Notes under the pieces: generated by a model
What the model saw: the letters and a program-made list of their open reading frames with translations, nothing else
Databases searched by the model: none
What the model was told of the DNA's origin: nothing
Assembly: GCF_007859945.1 (NCBI RefSeq)
Contig: NZ_SJPQ01000001.1
Location: 1,488,001-1,552,000, forward strand
Reading direction: 5' to 3'
DNA from: Pseudobythopirellula maris
GTDB taxonomy: Bacteria > Planctomycetota > Planctomycetia > Pirellulales > Lacipirellulaceae
Length of the DNA: 64,000 nucleotides
Made by a program: the position numbers and the translations under genes
In this document: one piece after another, positions 57,552 to 64,000 of the stretch
Position numbering within the stretch: the first letter of the stretch is position 1
Layout of the letters: every line of letters starts with the position of its first letter

Positions 57552-59747
57552 ATGGCGGCGCCTCAGATTCGTCAGGCATGGCGACCCTTCTTGTCGGCTG
57601 TCGCGTTCGCATTGACGATCGCATCGGCACACGGCGCCGCGGCGCAGCAAGTTTTCTACAGCCACACCTCGGGCGTCGGGGGCGACGGCTTTGTCTGGGA
57701 CGACGATTTCGAGCCGGGGCCCAACAACCTGGGCGATGGGAACGAGTTCTACACGCCCGACGGCGTGTACTACTTTAACTACTCCGGCAATGTCTCTTAC
57801 TTCGACGACAGCTACCAGGCCGCCGGCGCCAGCGGATTGATCGACGGCGACGCTTGGTGGGGCAACCCGCTCGACGACGGCGGTTACCAGGTCGGGATGT
57901 ACTTCGAGGAATTCAGCACGGTTGAGACGCTGAGCTTCGACTTTTCCTGGGCCCTGGCGGGTCAGGACGCCCCGACCGAGATCTACTTCGACGTCTCCGA
58001 TTACACCGCCAACGAGGGACAGGGGGCCTACACGTCGGTCTACGTTGAACTCGACCAAACATTCAACGCGGGCGCGGCGTTCGGCGGATTCGACGGCGCG
58101 GCAGGACACGTGACGTTCGACATCAACGAGCTGTCCGACGACGGAGAGGGGACGCCGTTTTCCGTGATCTCAGAATTCTATCTCTACTTGGACGAGATCC
58201 TCACAACGAGCGGCACGGGCGAGTTCGCGATCGACAACGTGTCGATCAACGGCGCCGTGCTGGGCGACTCGCGGGTGTTCCCCAGCGTCAACGGCGGAAC
58301 GGTCAACGTCAGCGGGTCGTCCATACTTACGAGCCTGGTGCGTGAGGAGGGCGTGTGGGACTACGGCCTCTCGTTCACCAATGCCGGCTCGGTGGCCACT
58401 ACGTTTTCGACCGAATTGCTACCGGGCGGCGACTTAGGAGACCCCGGCCAGCCGACAGGCGAGCCGTTGCTCGCGGGAGAGACTCGCTACTTCCCGTCGG
58501 TGGCTCAGATCGATGCGAGCTCGCCATCGGGCACTTACCGCAGCGACATCCGGGTAATGAACGACGAGAACCCCGGCGACCCCGACGACGAGACCGGGCT
58601 CCGGGTGGGTCTGCACGACGCCCCCGCCCTGACGGCCAACAACAGCGCGCCGGCCCCCGCCGGCATCGGCGTGCTGCAGTTGAGCAACGCGGCGGCGGGT
58701 CCTCACGAGGGCGCCCTCCGCGCGGGAGTCGCCGTCAACGCGGTCGATGTAACGGGACCCTTCGAGGTCGTGGGCATGTCGACCGCGAGCTTCGTCGGCC
58801 CGGACGATACGATCGCGGGCGACATCGAGTTCAATCGTTTCGGCCGACGCAGCGGCGTCTACAACGGCACGGCGACGCTGCAGCTGACCATGCGGTCCGC
58901 CACCGGCAACTTTATGTCGAACGCGGCGCCGGTCGACAATGTGGTGTGGTCTGTCGCGCACGACCAAGAGGACCTCATGACCGACTCCCACTCCGCCGGC
59001 GCCGGCGAGGCGTACGCAGAGACCGTGGGCGTCAACACCGCAATGTCGGCCGCTACGATCGTCGGCGGCGAGACGCCCGAGGCGGTGTCCTACTCCTTGG
59101 AGATCGTCTCGGCGCCAACGCCGAACGCGGTGGTCAGCACCGACGTTTTCGAGACAAGCTTTGATGTGGAGAGCGGGTTGTACGTGCTGCAAATGACGTA
59201 CGACCCCGAGGCGTTGCCCACGGGCGCCACGCCGCTCGACCTGTTGCCCCTCCACTTCGACGAAAACGCCTCACTGTGGGAAGAGGCGGCGATGAACAAC
59301 AGCGACGGCGGCGCCGGGGCGGCTTTCTACGCCGGCGCCTATGCCGACTACTTGGCGGGCGCCGGCGGCGGAGTGCTCGACGCCGCCGACCTGAGCGCCT
59401 ACGGCGTCGACGCGGCCAGCGACCAAGTGTGGGTCGTGCTCGACAACCCCGGCAGTTTCGCCGTGGGCTTGCTCGGGCTGCCCGATCCGTTGGCGGGCGA
59501 TTACAACAACAACGGTGTGGTCGACGCGGCCGATTTTACCGTGTGGCGCGACAACTTGGGCGAGGCGGCGGGCGCGCTGCCGAACGACGTCGACGGCGGG
59601 GTGATCGGCGCGGCCCAGTACGACACGTGGGTGGCGCACTTCGGTCAAACCCGTGAGGCGGCCCAATCGCCAGCGGTTCCTGAGCCTTCGTGCGTGGCGT
59701 TGCTGGGTCTTGCCGCGGGGGCTTTCGCTCGGCGCCGTCGTCACTGA
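57552..59747 (+). CDS. Exported protein with dockerin-like segment and PEP-CTERM anchor
   Basis: 731 residues. A signal peptide (AFALTIASAHGAAAQQ) leads to a beta-rich N-terminal domain (FDFSWALAGQDAPTEIYFDV, YLYLDEILTTSGTGEFAIDN), followed by Ig-like regions. Near residue 650 comes GDYNNNGVVDAADFTVWRDN, almost identical in DNA and protein to the segment in the giant gene. The tail reads AVPEPSCVALLGLAAGAF followed by RRRRH: a PEP-CTERM sorting signal (Pro-Glu-Pro, hydrophobic helix, basic end). Expected outer-surface location after archaeo/exosortase processing. The function of the ectodomain is unknown. Confidence 0.87.
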   Translation: MAAPQIRQAWRPFLSAVAFALTIASAHGAAAQQVFYSHTSGVGGDGFVWDDDFEPGPNNLGDGNEFYTPDGVYYFNYSGNVSYFDDSYQAAGASGLIDGDAWWGNPLDDGGYQVGMYFEEFSTVETLSFDFSWALAGQDAPTEIYFDVSDYTANEGQGAYTSVYVELDQTFNAGAAFGGFDGAAGHVTFDINELSDDGEGTPFSVISEFYLYLDEILTTSGTGEFAIDNVSINGAVLGDSRVFPSVNGGTVNVSGSSILTSLVREEGVWDYGLSFTNAGSVATTFSTELLPGGDLGDPGQPTGEPLLAGETRYFPSVAQIDASSPSGTYRSDIRVMNDENPGDPDDETGLRVGLHDAPALTANNSAPAPAGIGVLQLSNAAAGPHEGALRAGVAVNAVDVTGPFEVVGMSTASFVGPDDTIAGDIEFNRFGRRSGVYNGTATLQLTMRSATGNFMSNAAPVDNVVWSVAHDQEDLMTDSHSAGAGEAYAETVGVNTAMSAATIVGGETPEAVSYSLEIVSAPTPNAVVSTDVFETSFDVESGLYVLQMTYDPEALPTGATPLDLLPLHFDENASLWEEAAMNNSDGGAGAAFYAGAYADYLAGAGGGVLDAADLSAYGVDAASDQVWVVLDNPGSFAVGLLGLPDPLAGDYNNNGVVDAADFTVWRDNLGEAAGALPNDVDGGVIGAAQYDTWVAHFGQTREAAQSPAVPEPSCVALLGLAAGAFARRRRH

Positions 59748-59932
59748 AACGGGGGGCCACACGACCCGAAGGGTCGGAGCGGTTGCGAGGGGCCCGTCCG
59801 CTAGCAGCACGCCCCCGATCGTGGCGAAAGGTCTGGCCCCCGGCGGCGGGTCGGGGATAATCGATCCCCGCGGCGGCTTGCTGGAAAGCCACCGCGTGGA
59901 TCCTCGACCGCCCCCACCGACGCACGCCTGCG

Positions 59933-60526
59933 ATGGACGAAGCCGAATCGAATCGAGCGGCGATGCGGCTCGCGATCTACGTCGAGGGCGGCCTGCTGGC
60001 GATCGCCCTCGTCGCGGCATGGCTTTTCGCGACGCCGCTGCGGGCCCTGCTCACTCCCCCCAGTGGGACGCCTATCGCTCTGGCGATTGGTGTGGCGGCG
60101 GCGCTGCCGTTGCTCCTGTTTCTGGCCGCGAGTCTGCGTACCGGCTGGCGCCCGATCGTTCGCGTTCGGCGGCGGGTCAAGCGGTTCGTCCGTGCGCTGT
60201 TCGGCGGCGCCTCGATCCCCCAAGTGGCTGGCTTGTCGATCCTCGCCGGGGTGTGCGAGGAGGTCGCTTTCCGCGGTGTTCTGCAACCGATGCTCGCCGC
60301 GTGGACCCACCCTTACATCGGCTTGCTGCTGGCGAGCCTTGCCTTCGGCCTGGGGCACGCCGTCTCACGGGCATACTTCTGGCTCGCCACGGCCGCGGGG
60401 CTGTACTTCGGACTGCTCACCCTGCTCACCGGCGAGATCGTCTCCGCGATTGCGGCGCACGCGATCTACGATTTTGTGGCGCTGCTGGCGTTGCGGCGTT
60501 GGCCCACTGGCTCGCGCGCAGCTTGA
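59933..60526 (+). CDS. CPBP-family intramembrane glutamic endopeptidase
   Basis: 197 residues with multiple membrane helices. The CPBP (Abi) motifs are present: AGVCEEVAFRGVLQPMLAAW with the catalytic Glu pair near 110, FGLGHAV with a conserved His near 142, and a third motif TGEIVSAIAAHAIYDFVALL with His near 170. These enzymes resemble CAAX-prenyl proteases and serve in bacteriocin maturation, immunity or other processing. The neighbours give no hint: a PEP-CTERM gene upstream and a convergent DUF2461 gene. The ATG at 59933 precedes the first helix. Confidence 0.9.
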   Translation: MDEAESNRAAMRLAIYVEGGLLAIALVAAWLFATPLRALLTPPSGTPIALAIGVAAALPLLLFLAASLRTGWRPIVRVRRRVKRFVRALFGGASIPQVAGLSILAGVCEEVAFRGVLQPMLAAWTHPYIGLLLASLAFGLGHAVSRAYFWLATAAGLYFGLLTLLTGEIVSAIAAHAIYDFVALLALRRWPTGSRAA

Positions 60527-60578
60527 TTCCCACGTTCAAAGAGGGCCTTTTCCGACATATGGCAGGGTCACGCCAGTT

Positions 60579-61277
60579 TCAAAACTCCACGCCGATCGCG
60601 TCGCACAAGAACGCCAAGTACGGCTTCGTCGCCACGAACTTGGCCGTCGTCTCCTTCACGATGTCGGGCGACATCAGCTCGTCCGGCTCGATCTTGCAGC
60701 CTGCGATGTGGTCCTTTCGTCGGAGGTCTTCGATCATCGGGTGGTCGATCGGGTAGCCTTTGGGCGCCCGCTTGAGCGACTCGCCTTGGAGGTCCCAAGC
60801 GGCGCGGAACCGTTTGTTGTCGCGAGCTTTACGCCAAGCGGATGGGTCAGCGTCGATCGCCCTACGGATGGCGGCGAGCGCACTCGATTCCGGTCGCCAT
60901 ACGCCCGACCCCAGGAAGCAGCCGTCCGGAGCGATGTGCAGGTAGAGCCCCGGGGCGTGGACGTCCTTGCCCGCGGCGTGGCGGAACTGGATCCCGACGT
61001 TCGTCTTGTAGGGCGACTTGTCCTTGCTGAACCTCACGTCGCGGTGGATGCGCATAAGCGATCCGCCCACCTTCTTCGGCACGGCCAAGAACTGCGGCGA
61101 GACCCTCGCCAGCGGACGCTCCATCGCCGCGATGTACGCCAGTGCGGGCCCACGCACTTCGCTCTCGTACCGCTCGCGATTCTTCTCGAACCAGTCACGG
61201 CGGTTGTTCTTAGACAGTTCCTCCAAGAAACGAAGCGTTCCTAAGGGGAATCCGGCGAACTTTGGGGCGGAGGGCAT
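60579..61277 (-). CDS. DUF2461 family protein
   Basis: 232 residues, fitting the DUF2461/TIGR02453 family. Landmarks: FAGFPLGTLRFLEELSKNNR followed by RDWFEKNRERYE, SLMRIHRDVRFSKDKSPYKT, GLYLHIAPDGCFLGSGVWRP, and RRAIDADPSAW. The Arg-rich RDVRFSKDKSPYKTN block is the most conserved part of the family. The molecular role is unknown. ATG 61277 places the first motif at the usual position. It is convergent with the CPBP gene and divergent from rpsD. Confidence 0.9.
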   Translation of the reverse strand: MPSAPKFAGFPLGTLRFLEELSKNNRRDWFEKNRERYESEVRGPALAYIAAMERPLARVSPQFLAVPKKVGGSLMRIHRDVRFSKDKSPYKTNVGIQFRHAAGKDVHAPGLYLHIAPDGCFLGSGVWRPESSALAAIRRAIDADPSAWRKARDNKRFRAAWDLQGESLKRAPKGYPIDHPMIEDLRRKDHIAGCKIEPDELMSPDIVKETTAKFVATKPYLAFLCDAIGVEF

Positions 61278-61684
61278 GAAATGAGTATCGGGGGCCTGAG
61301 GAAAGATGGGAGGGTGAGCGTTTCAAACCAGGAGCTAGGGAGGCTGAACGACCGATAGTATACTATTCAGTTGAATATCTAACGGCCTCCCCCTCCCGGC
61401 CCGTCCCCCCAGCCCGAGCGTTCTTGCGAAGCAGGTGAATCCGTGGGGGTAATTGGGAAAAACCCCTAGCGAGACAGGCCCCGATACGTCACAATCCGGG
61501 GCTCACCCGCACTTGCTGGCCGCGGCTGGATGTATCTGGCTTGGCTGAGAACAAGTGTGGCGTGTGACGACGCGGTATGGGGACCCCGAGCCCCGCCGCC
61601 TCTCGAAGGGTTCGTCCCGTGGGCTACGGCCCGCTGACGGACTTGCGACTCGGGGCTTCCACCAGGCAAACACAGAGGAAAAAG
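61278..61684. other. Long leader/promoter region upstream of rpsD
   Basis: 407 nt without a gene. ATAGTATACTAT (61355-61366) is a perfect 12-bp palindrome that includes a TATACT element, and TTGAAT follows at 61371. The region may hold the ribosomal-operon promoter and an S4-binding regulatory leader, but no clear structure stands out. Confidence 0.4.
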
Positions 61685-62293
61685 ATGTCTCGCTACACCG
61701 GGCCGAAGGCCCGCATCAACCGCCGTTTGGGCGGCCAGATCTTCGAGAGCGCCGGCGCCCTCCGCGCCACCAACCGCAAGCCCGAGCCCCCGGGCATGCA
61801 TCCTCGCCCCCGCAAGGTTTCGACCTACGGCGAGTCGATGCGCGAGAAGCAAAAGATCAAGTACTACTACGGGTTGGGCGAGCGTCAGCTGCGCAAGCTC
61901 TTCGATCAAGCGGGCCGCATGAGCGGCAACACGGGCGAGAACCTGCTGCTCCTGTGCGAGCGTCGGCTCGACAGCGTGGTGCGGCTCTCGGGCCTCACCC
62001 ACACCCGCCCGCAGGCGCGGCAGGGCGTGAGCCACGGTCACTTCACCGTGAACGGTCGCTTCTGCGACATCCCCTCGGCCCAGGTGCGTGCGGGCGACGT
62101 GATCCACGTCAAGCGTCGCCAGAACATCGTCGGGCTCTACCGCGGCCGCGTCGCCGAGTTCAATGGCCAGACGGCCGACTGGCTCGCGTTCGACGAGGAG
62201 AACCTGAAGGTAATTGTCCACCGCCTGCCGACAGCCGAAGACATCACCCTGCCGGTGTCGGTCGAGATGGTCGTCGAACTCATGTCGCGCTAG
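61685..62293 (+). CDS. rpsD: 30S ribosomal protein S4
   Basis: Primary 16S rRNA-binding protein of the small subunit, also a translational regulator in some bacteria. 202 residues, the usual length. MSRYTGPKARINRRLGGQIF and REKQKIKYYYGLGERQLRKL are family hallmarks, and the S4 RNA-binding fold is at about 95-155 (RRLDSVVRLSGLTHTRPQAR, VNGRFCDIPSAQV). No Cys zinc motif is seen near the N-terminus. GAGGAAAA precedes the ATG at 61685 by 4-11 nt. It is followed after 108 nt by rpsP. Confidence 0.97.
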   Translation: MSRYTGPKARINRRLGGQIFESAGALRATNRKPEPPGMHPRPRKVSTYGESMREKQKIKYYYGLGERQLRKLFDQAGRMSGNTGENLLLLCERRLDSVVRLSGLTHTRPQARQGVSHGHFTVNGRFCDIPSAQVRAGDVIHVKRRQNIVGLYRGRVAEFNGQTADWLAFDEENLKVIVHRLPTAEDITLPVSVEMVVELMSR

Positions 62294-62401
62294 TCGTCAG
62301 CATTCCGTCCATTCAATCCATGCGAGGGCGGGGCCAAGAAGCAAGAGGCCCCCTCGCAAATGGCCGCCCTCATGTGGCGGGCAACCCCAGGAGATTACAA
62401 C

Positions 62402-62893
62402 GTGTCCGTTAGAATCCGCATGAAGAAGATGGGCCGCTCCCACCGCCACTTCTTCCGCATTTGCGCCATGGACAAGCGGTCGCCCCGCGACGGCAAGGTG
62501 CTCGAAGAGCTTGGCACCTACGACCCGCACGTCGGTGAGACCGACGCCCGCGCTTCGCTCAACAAGGAGCGCATCGACTACTGGCTGAGCGTCGGAGCCC
62601 AGCCGTCGGAGAACGTCGCCGTGCTGATCAAGAAGTACGGCACCGACGGCACGCACGCCGACGCCCAGCGCGAGGCGCTCGGTCGTCTGTCGCTGCCGGC
62701 CGACGTGTCCGACCCGGACATGCCCGAAGCCCCCAAGCCGCCCGAGCCGGAGCCGGCCGAAGAGGCCGCCGCCGAGGGCGAGGCGTCGGAGGACAAGCCG
62801 ACCGACGAGGCCGCCAGCGAGGCGCCCGCCGAAGAGGCCAAGGCCGACGAGGCGCCCGCCGAGGAGAAGAAGGAGGAGGCTTCGGCCGAGTGA
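62402..62893 (+). CDS. rpsP: 30S ribosomal protein S16 with long acidic C-terminal extension
   Basis: Small-subunit protein binding 16S rRNA. 163 residues, about twice the usual 80-90. The core (1-85) is recognisable: RIRMKKMGRSHRHFFRICAM, DGKVLEELGTYDPHV, LNKERIDYWLSVGAQPSENV. The tail (about 90-163) is almost wholly Glu, Ala, Pro, Asp and Lys (PPEPEPAEEAAAEGEASEDK). AGGAG lies 8-12 nt before the GTG at 62402; an ATG 6 codons later is possible. trmD follows after 37 nt, but the rimM gene normally between them is missing. Confidence 0.95.
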   Translation: MSVRIRMKKMGRSHRHFFRICAMDKRSPRDGKVLEELGTYDPHVGETDARASLNKERIDYWLSVGAQPSENVAVLIKKYGTDGTHADAQREALGRLSLPADVSDPDMPEAPKPPEPEPAEEAAAEGEASEDKPTDEAASEAPAEEAKADEAPAEEKKEEASAE

Positions 62894-62930
62894 GCCCCTG
62901 CGGTTCGCCAATCGAAGCCGACGCGTCGCC

Positions 62931-63632
62931 ATGCGTTTCGACGTGCTCACCCTCTTCCCGGAGATCTTCTCCGGCTACCTGGGCCAGAGCCTGTTGAAGC
63001 TGGCGATCGACCGCGGCCTGGTCGACGTGCAGTTGCACAACATCCGTGACTGGGCCAAGGGCAAGCACCACAACGTTGACGACCGGCCCTTTGGCGGCGG
63101 CCCAGGCATGCTGATCATGCCCGGCCCCGCGGTCGAGGCCGTCGAGGCCGTCAGGCCTCAGAGCGACAACCCGGGCCGGCTCCTGCTGCTCACGCCGCAG
63201 GGCCGCCGACTCGACCAACGCATGGCGGAAGACCTGTCCCAGGCGGGGCGGATCTTGCTGCTGTGCGGCAGATACGAGGGCTTCGACCAGCGGGTGACCG
63301 ACCTGCTCGAGCCCGAAGAGGTGAGCATCGGTGACTACGTCCTCAACGGGGGCGAGGTCGCCGCGATGACGATCATCGACGCCGTGGTGCGACTCGTGCC
63401 GGGCGTCTTAGGAGACGAAGAGAGCAGCGTCCAAGACTCGTTCAGTCGAGGCAACCGCATCCTGGAGCACGCCCAGTACACCCGGCCCCGCGAGTACCGC
63501 GGACTGGGGGTCCCCGAGGTGCTGCTCTCGGGCAACCACCCCGACATCGCCGCCTGGCGAGAGCGGGACGCGAGAGAACGGACCGAACAACGCCGCGGCG
63601 ACCTGTTGGGCGACAAAGACCCCAGCGAGTGA
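62931..63632 (+). CDS. trmD: tRNA (guanine-37-N1)-methyltransferase
   Basis: Adds the methyl group of S-adenosylmethionine to G37 of tRNAs to prevent frameshifting. 233 residues, near the usual size. [20 protein letters not shown] opens the protein; [40 protein letters not shown] and [19 protein letters not shown] contain the trefoil-knot SAM site, and [20 protein letters not shown] completes it. ATG 62931. It belongs to the rpsP-trmD-rplS group. Confidence 0.96.
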   Translation: MRFDVLTLFPEIFSGYLGQSLLKLAIDRGLVDVQLHNIRDWAKGKHHNVDDRPFGGGPGMLIMPGPAVEAVEAVRPQSDNPGRLLLLTPQGRRLDQRMAEDLSQAGRILLLCGRYEGFDQRVTDLLEPEEVSIGDYVLNGGEVAAMTIIDAVVRLVPGVLGDEESSVQDSFSRGNRILEHAQYTRPREYRGLGVPEVLLSGNHPDIAAWRERDARERTEQRRGDLLGDKDPSE

Positions 63633-63745
63633 CCCCGCAGCAAGACACGCCGTCGACCGCCGTCGGCGGCGCCGACACGAAGCAAAACCGAATCACCGAT
63701 TGCCCTCTCCCACGAGGGCCCTTCCGCAGAAAAGGGCGAACCGCC

Positions 63746-64000
63746 ATGTCCAAGCAGATTCTCGACCTCGTCGAAAAAGCGAGCCTCAAGCAGGGCGACG
63801 ACCTGCCCCAATTCGAGATCGGCGACACGGTCAACGTGCACACCCGCATCCTCGAAGGCGACAAAGAGCGGATCCAGATCTTCACCGGTGTGGTGATCGC
63901 CCGCAGCGGCAGCGGCTCGAAGGAGATGTTCGCGGTCCGGCGGATCGTGAACAACGAGGGCGTGGAGCGCAAGTTCCCGGTCCACTCGCCGCGCATCGCC
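63746..64000 (+). CDS. rplS: 50S ribosomal protein L19, truncated by the window edge
   Basis: First 85 codons of L19, which sits at the subunit interface. Read from the ATG at 63746: [20 protein letters not shown], then [40 protein letters not shown], and [20 protein letters not shown]. These match the L19 core (F-x-x-G-D-T-V, Q-x-F-x-G-V-V-I-A-R, G-V-E-R-x-F-P-x-H-S-P). It follows trmD by 113 nt, the usual partner order. The C-terminus lies beyond the window. Confidence 0.95.
   Translation, partial: MSKQILDLVEKASLKQGDDLPQFEIGDTVNVHTRILEGDKERIQIFTGVVIARSGSGSKEMFAVRRIVNNEGVERKFPVHSPRIA

Noticed and set aside
61355-61366. 12-bp palindrome ATAGTATACTAT considered as an attachment site or operator
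   Set aside because: Too short to assign and unique in what I could see; recorded only as part of the rpsD leader.

Overview
The window reads as chromosomal DNA from a planctomycete, most likely order Pirellulales and probably near Lacipirellulaceae. The placement is inferred from the sequence, with no database search. It rests on high GC, frequent GTG/TTG starts and weak Shine-Dalgarno sites. It also rests on lineage-typical families: an SHD1-domain protein, secreted proteins with dockerin repeats and PEP-CTERM tails, a giant protein with an N-terminal EPLEDRRML motif, HTTM-DCC, DUF1573, DUF6800 and TIGR03032 proteins, and an ECF sigma factor next to a Ser/Thr kinase. I see no rRNA, phage, insertion sequence, integron or CRISPR array. 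The window is mainly a core-genome stretch with lineage-specific surface and signalling genes between housekeeping genes.

Layout. 1-1171 (-) is the 5' part of a PAS-GAF sensor with a strong sigma70-type promoter. 1685-6143 (+) holds typA, a membrane-anchored unknown and the SHD1 protein. 6150-9851 (-) holds hemG, an outer-membrane beta-barrel and a DUF1573 protein. 10219-14888 (+) is a tyrA-purL-purQ cluster; PurL carries a built-in PurS-like segment and PurQ is separate. 14904-17519 (-) is a large exported protein of unknown function. 17835-24023 (+) holds a small coiled-coil protein, a Ser/Thr kinase with a degenerate receiver, holB and hppA, with a small membrane protein on the other strand.

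Two serine tRNAs (GCU at 24137, UGA at 29424) flank a homocysteine methyltransferase-like gene, an exported beta-carbonic anhydrase, clpB and a DUF6800 protein. 29861-39109 is richer in surface and unknown genes: a dockerin beta-helix protein, a lipoprotein plus Wza-like export pair, small secreted unknowns, sthA and an HTTM-DCC fusion. Parts of it have visibly lower GC. 39246-43620 (-) holds a K+ channel, argJ, argC and a stand-alone CoaB ligase. 43833-44903 is a BASS transporter whose first helix lies upstream of any standard start codon. 45022-50429 (-) holds a secreted protein, a kinase with a Cache-like sensor, its ECF sigma factor and a six-repeat Gly/Asn/Ser/Ala protein. 50808-57400 (+) is an 1808-residue beta-helix protein overlapping a TIGR03032 gene. 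After a PEP-CTERM protein, a CPBP protease and DUF2461, the window ends in rpsD, rpsP-trmD-rplS without rimM.

The least expected structures are three families of inverted repeats at gene ends (long GCCGGCGGC doublets, CCGA-GTA-TCGG hairpins and CTCCCTCCCCC stems), the repeat protein at 49740, the giant protein/TIGR03032 coupling, the pseudo-receiver kinase, the large insertion in the membrane pyrophosphatase and the acidic tail on ribosomal protein S16.
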